Assembly (NCBI GenBank): GCA_028278755.1
Contig: JAPYOI010000279.1
Coordinates: 1 to 5,483, forward strand
Direction of reading: 5' to 3'
From: Poriferisodalis multihospitum
GTDB lineage: Bacteria > Actinomycetota > Acidimicrobiia > Acidimicrobiales > Poriferisodalaceae
DNA: 5,483 nucleotides
The translations under genes were made by a program, and so were the position numbers. Of this stretch, positions 4,831 through 5,483 are shown piece by piece. Numbering within the stretch: position 1 is the first letter of the stretch; each line of letters opens with the position of its first letter. The notes under the pieces were generated by a model. The model was not told the origin of the DNA. It ran no database searches and worked only from the letters and a program-made list of their open reading frames with translations.

Positions 4831-5483
4831 ATGCAGGTTTCGGCCGTACGCACCACGGGCATCTACTGCCGGGCTGATTGCTCGGCCGAGCCGCTGCTGC
4901 GGAACGTCACGCACTATTCGAACCCTGTGGCGGCCGAGGTTGCCGGCTTCCGGCCGTGCCTGCGCTGCCACCCAGAACGGCGAGCTGGCTCGCTTGCCGA
5001 TCTGGACGTGCCCGCGCCCATCGGGGCAGCGTTGCTGCGCATCAACGACGGATTCCTGGACGCGCACGGCGAAGAAGCTCTGGCATCGGCCGTCGGCTAC
5101 AGCGGCCGGCAGCTTCGACGGCTGTTCGAGCAGCACGTCGGGGCGACGCCTACCACCATCGCCCGCTCACGGCGAGCGCACTTCGCGCGCTGCCTGATCG
5201 ACGACACCGATCTGACGTTCGCCGAGATTGCCCGCGCCGCCGGCTTCGGCGGCCCGCGGCAACTGCACCGGGCCATGACCTCGGTGTTCTGCTTCACACC
5301 GACCGAGCTGCGCTCCAAGCGACGCCGCGGCGAGTACGCCGAACTTGACGGGGGTCTGGTTCTGGAGGTACCCACCCTGGCGCCGTACGACTTCGGCACG
5401 TTCGTCGCCCACCAGGAGTGCCGGGCGATTCCGGGCACCGAAGCCGTGGCCGACGGCGAAACTGGGCCGACATACGCGCGCAG
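4831..5483 (+). CDS. alkA: Ada-AraC-AlkA fusion: alkylation sensor, activator and 3-methyladenine glycosylase (N-terminal part)
   Basis: 217 codons are present and the gene runs off the right edge. Residues 1-50 are an Ada-type zinc domain: VRTTGIYC (6-13) and AGFRPCLRC (38-46) give a Cys13-Cys17-Cys43-Cys46 tetrad. Cys13 matches E. coli Ada Cys38, the methylphosphotriester acceptor. Residues about 57-160 are an AraC-type domain with two helix-turn-helix units (near 81-100 and 129-150, including FAEIARAAGFGG). From about 174 on, VLEVPTLAPYDF and CRAIPGTEAV match the start of an AlkA N-terminal domain; the glycosylase HhH-GPD region would lie beyond the window. The architecture parallels mycobacterial AlkA. 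The ATG at 4831 lacks a Shine-Dalgarno sequence; an in-frame GTG at 4801 would add ten residues but sits inside the palindrome. The Ada domain starts about 25 residues later than in E. coli Ada. The gene is divergent from the XRE-M78/PIN operon across 160 bases. Confidence 0.88.
   Translation, partial: MQVSAVRTTGIYCRADCSAEPLLRNVTHYSNPVAAEVAGFRPCLRCHPERRAGSLADLDVPAPIGAALLRINDGFLDAHGEEALASAVGYSGRQLRRLFEQHVGATPTTIARSRRAHFARCLIDDTDLTFAEIARAAGFGGPRQLHRAMTSVFCFTPTELRSKRRRGEYAELDGGLVLEVPTLAPYDFGTFVAHQECRAIPGTEAVADGETGPTYAR

Noticed and set aside
4655..5197. Plus-strand frame of 180 codons across the divergent region and the Ada gene.
   Set aside because: It is out of frame with the clear Ada-AraC coding sequence and shows no recognisable motif.

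Overview
The window looks like a chromosomal piece of a high-GC Gram-positive bacterium (Actinomycetota, possibly Acidimicrobiia). The evidence is strong G/C bias at third codon positions in the flanking genes, a DUF4349 lipoprotein with an Asp-rich linker after its lipobox, a fused Ada-AraC-AlkA protein of the actinobacterial type, and several starts without Shine-Dalgarno sequences that would suit leaderless transcripts. The taxonomic call is inference from protein style only.

Layout. (1) Bases 1-137, minus strand: the first 45 codons of a probable metallo-beta-lactamase-fold hydrolase running off the left edge. It is divergent, across 91 bases, from (2) a complete glutaryl-CoA dehydrogenase-type acyl-CoA dehydrogenase (229-1401, plus). 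(3) A 147-base gap that opens with a 9-bp inverted repeat at the gcdH stop codon. (4) A DUF4349 envelope lipoprotein (1549-2994, plus) that appears to carry an extra beta-rich domain inserted before its C-terminal membrane helix. (5) A 66-base convergent gap. (6) A two-gene minus-strand operon: an XRE helix-turn-helix/ImmA-IrrE (M78) metallopeptidase fusion (3564-4670), then a DUF3368-like PIN-domain nuclease (3061-3567), overlapping by four bases (GTGA). (7) A 160-base divergent control region (4671-4830) dense with dyad symmetry. (8) The first 217 codons of an Ada-AraC-AlkA fusion (4831 to the right edge, plus) for alkylation damage response and repair.

The most interesting part is 3061-4830. 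The regulator-protease and PIN genes resemble a toxin-antitoxin-like or stress-triggered module. Hand-counted lines in the PIN gene are about 52-53% GC, against about 72-75% in flanking genes, which suggests acquisition. Its control region holds a perfect 12-bp inverted repeat, a 43-bp nested palindrome centred at 4786, and two copies of a 14-bp element (11 of 14 identical). One copy lies at the regulator's own start and the other in the palindrome next to the DNA-repair gene. A ten-codon leader frame with its own ribosome-binding site ends on the regulator's GTG start. A testable reading is that the XRE-M78 protein represses its own operon, and perhaps the divergent Ada-AlkA gene, with relief through its protease domain under stress. 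That link is inference; genes and sequence symmetries are directly visible.

The left half (hydrolase, gcdH, DUF4349 protein) looks like ordinary chromosome with no visible functional connection to the right half. No RNA genes, CRISPR arrays or insertion sequences were seen.
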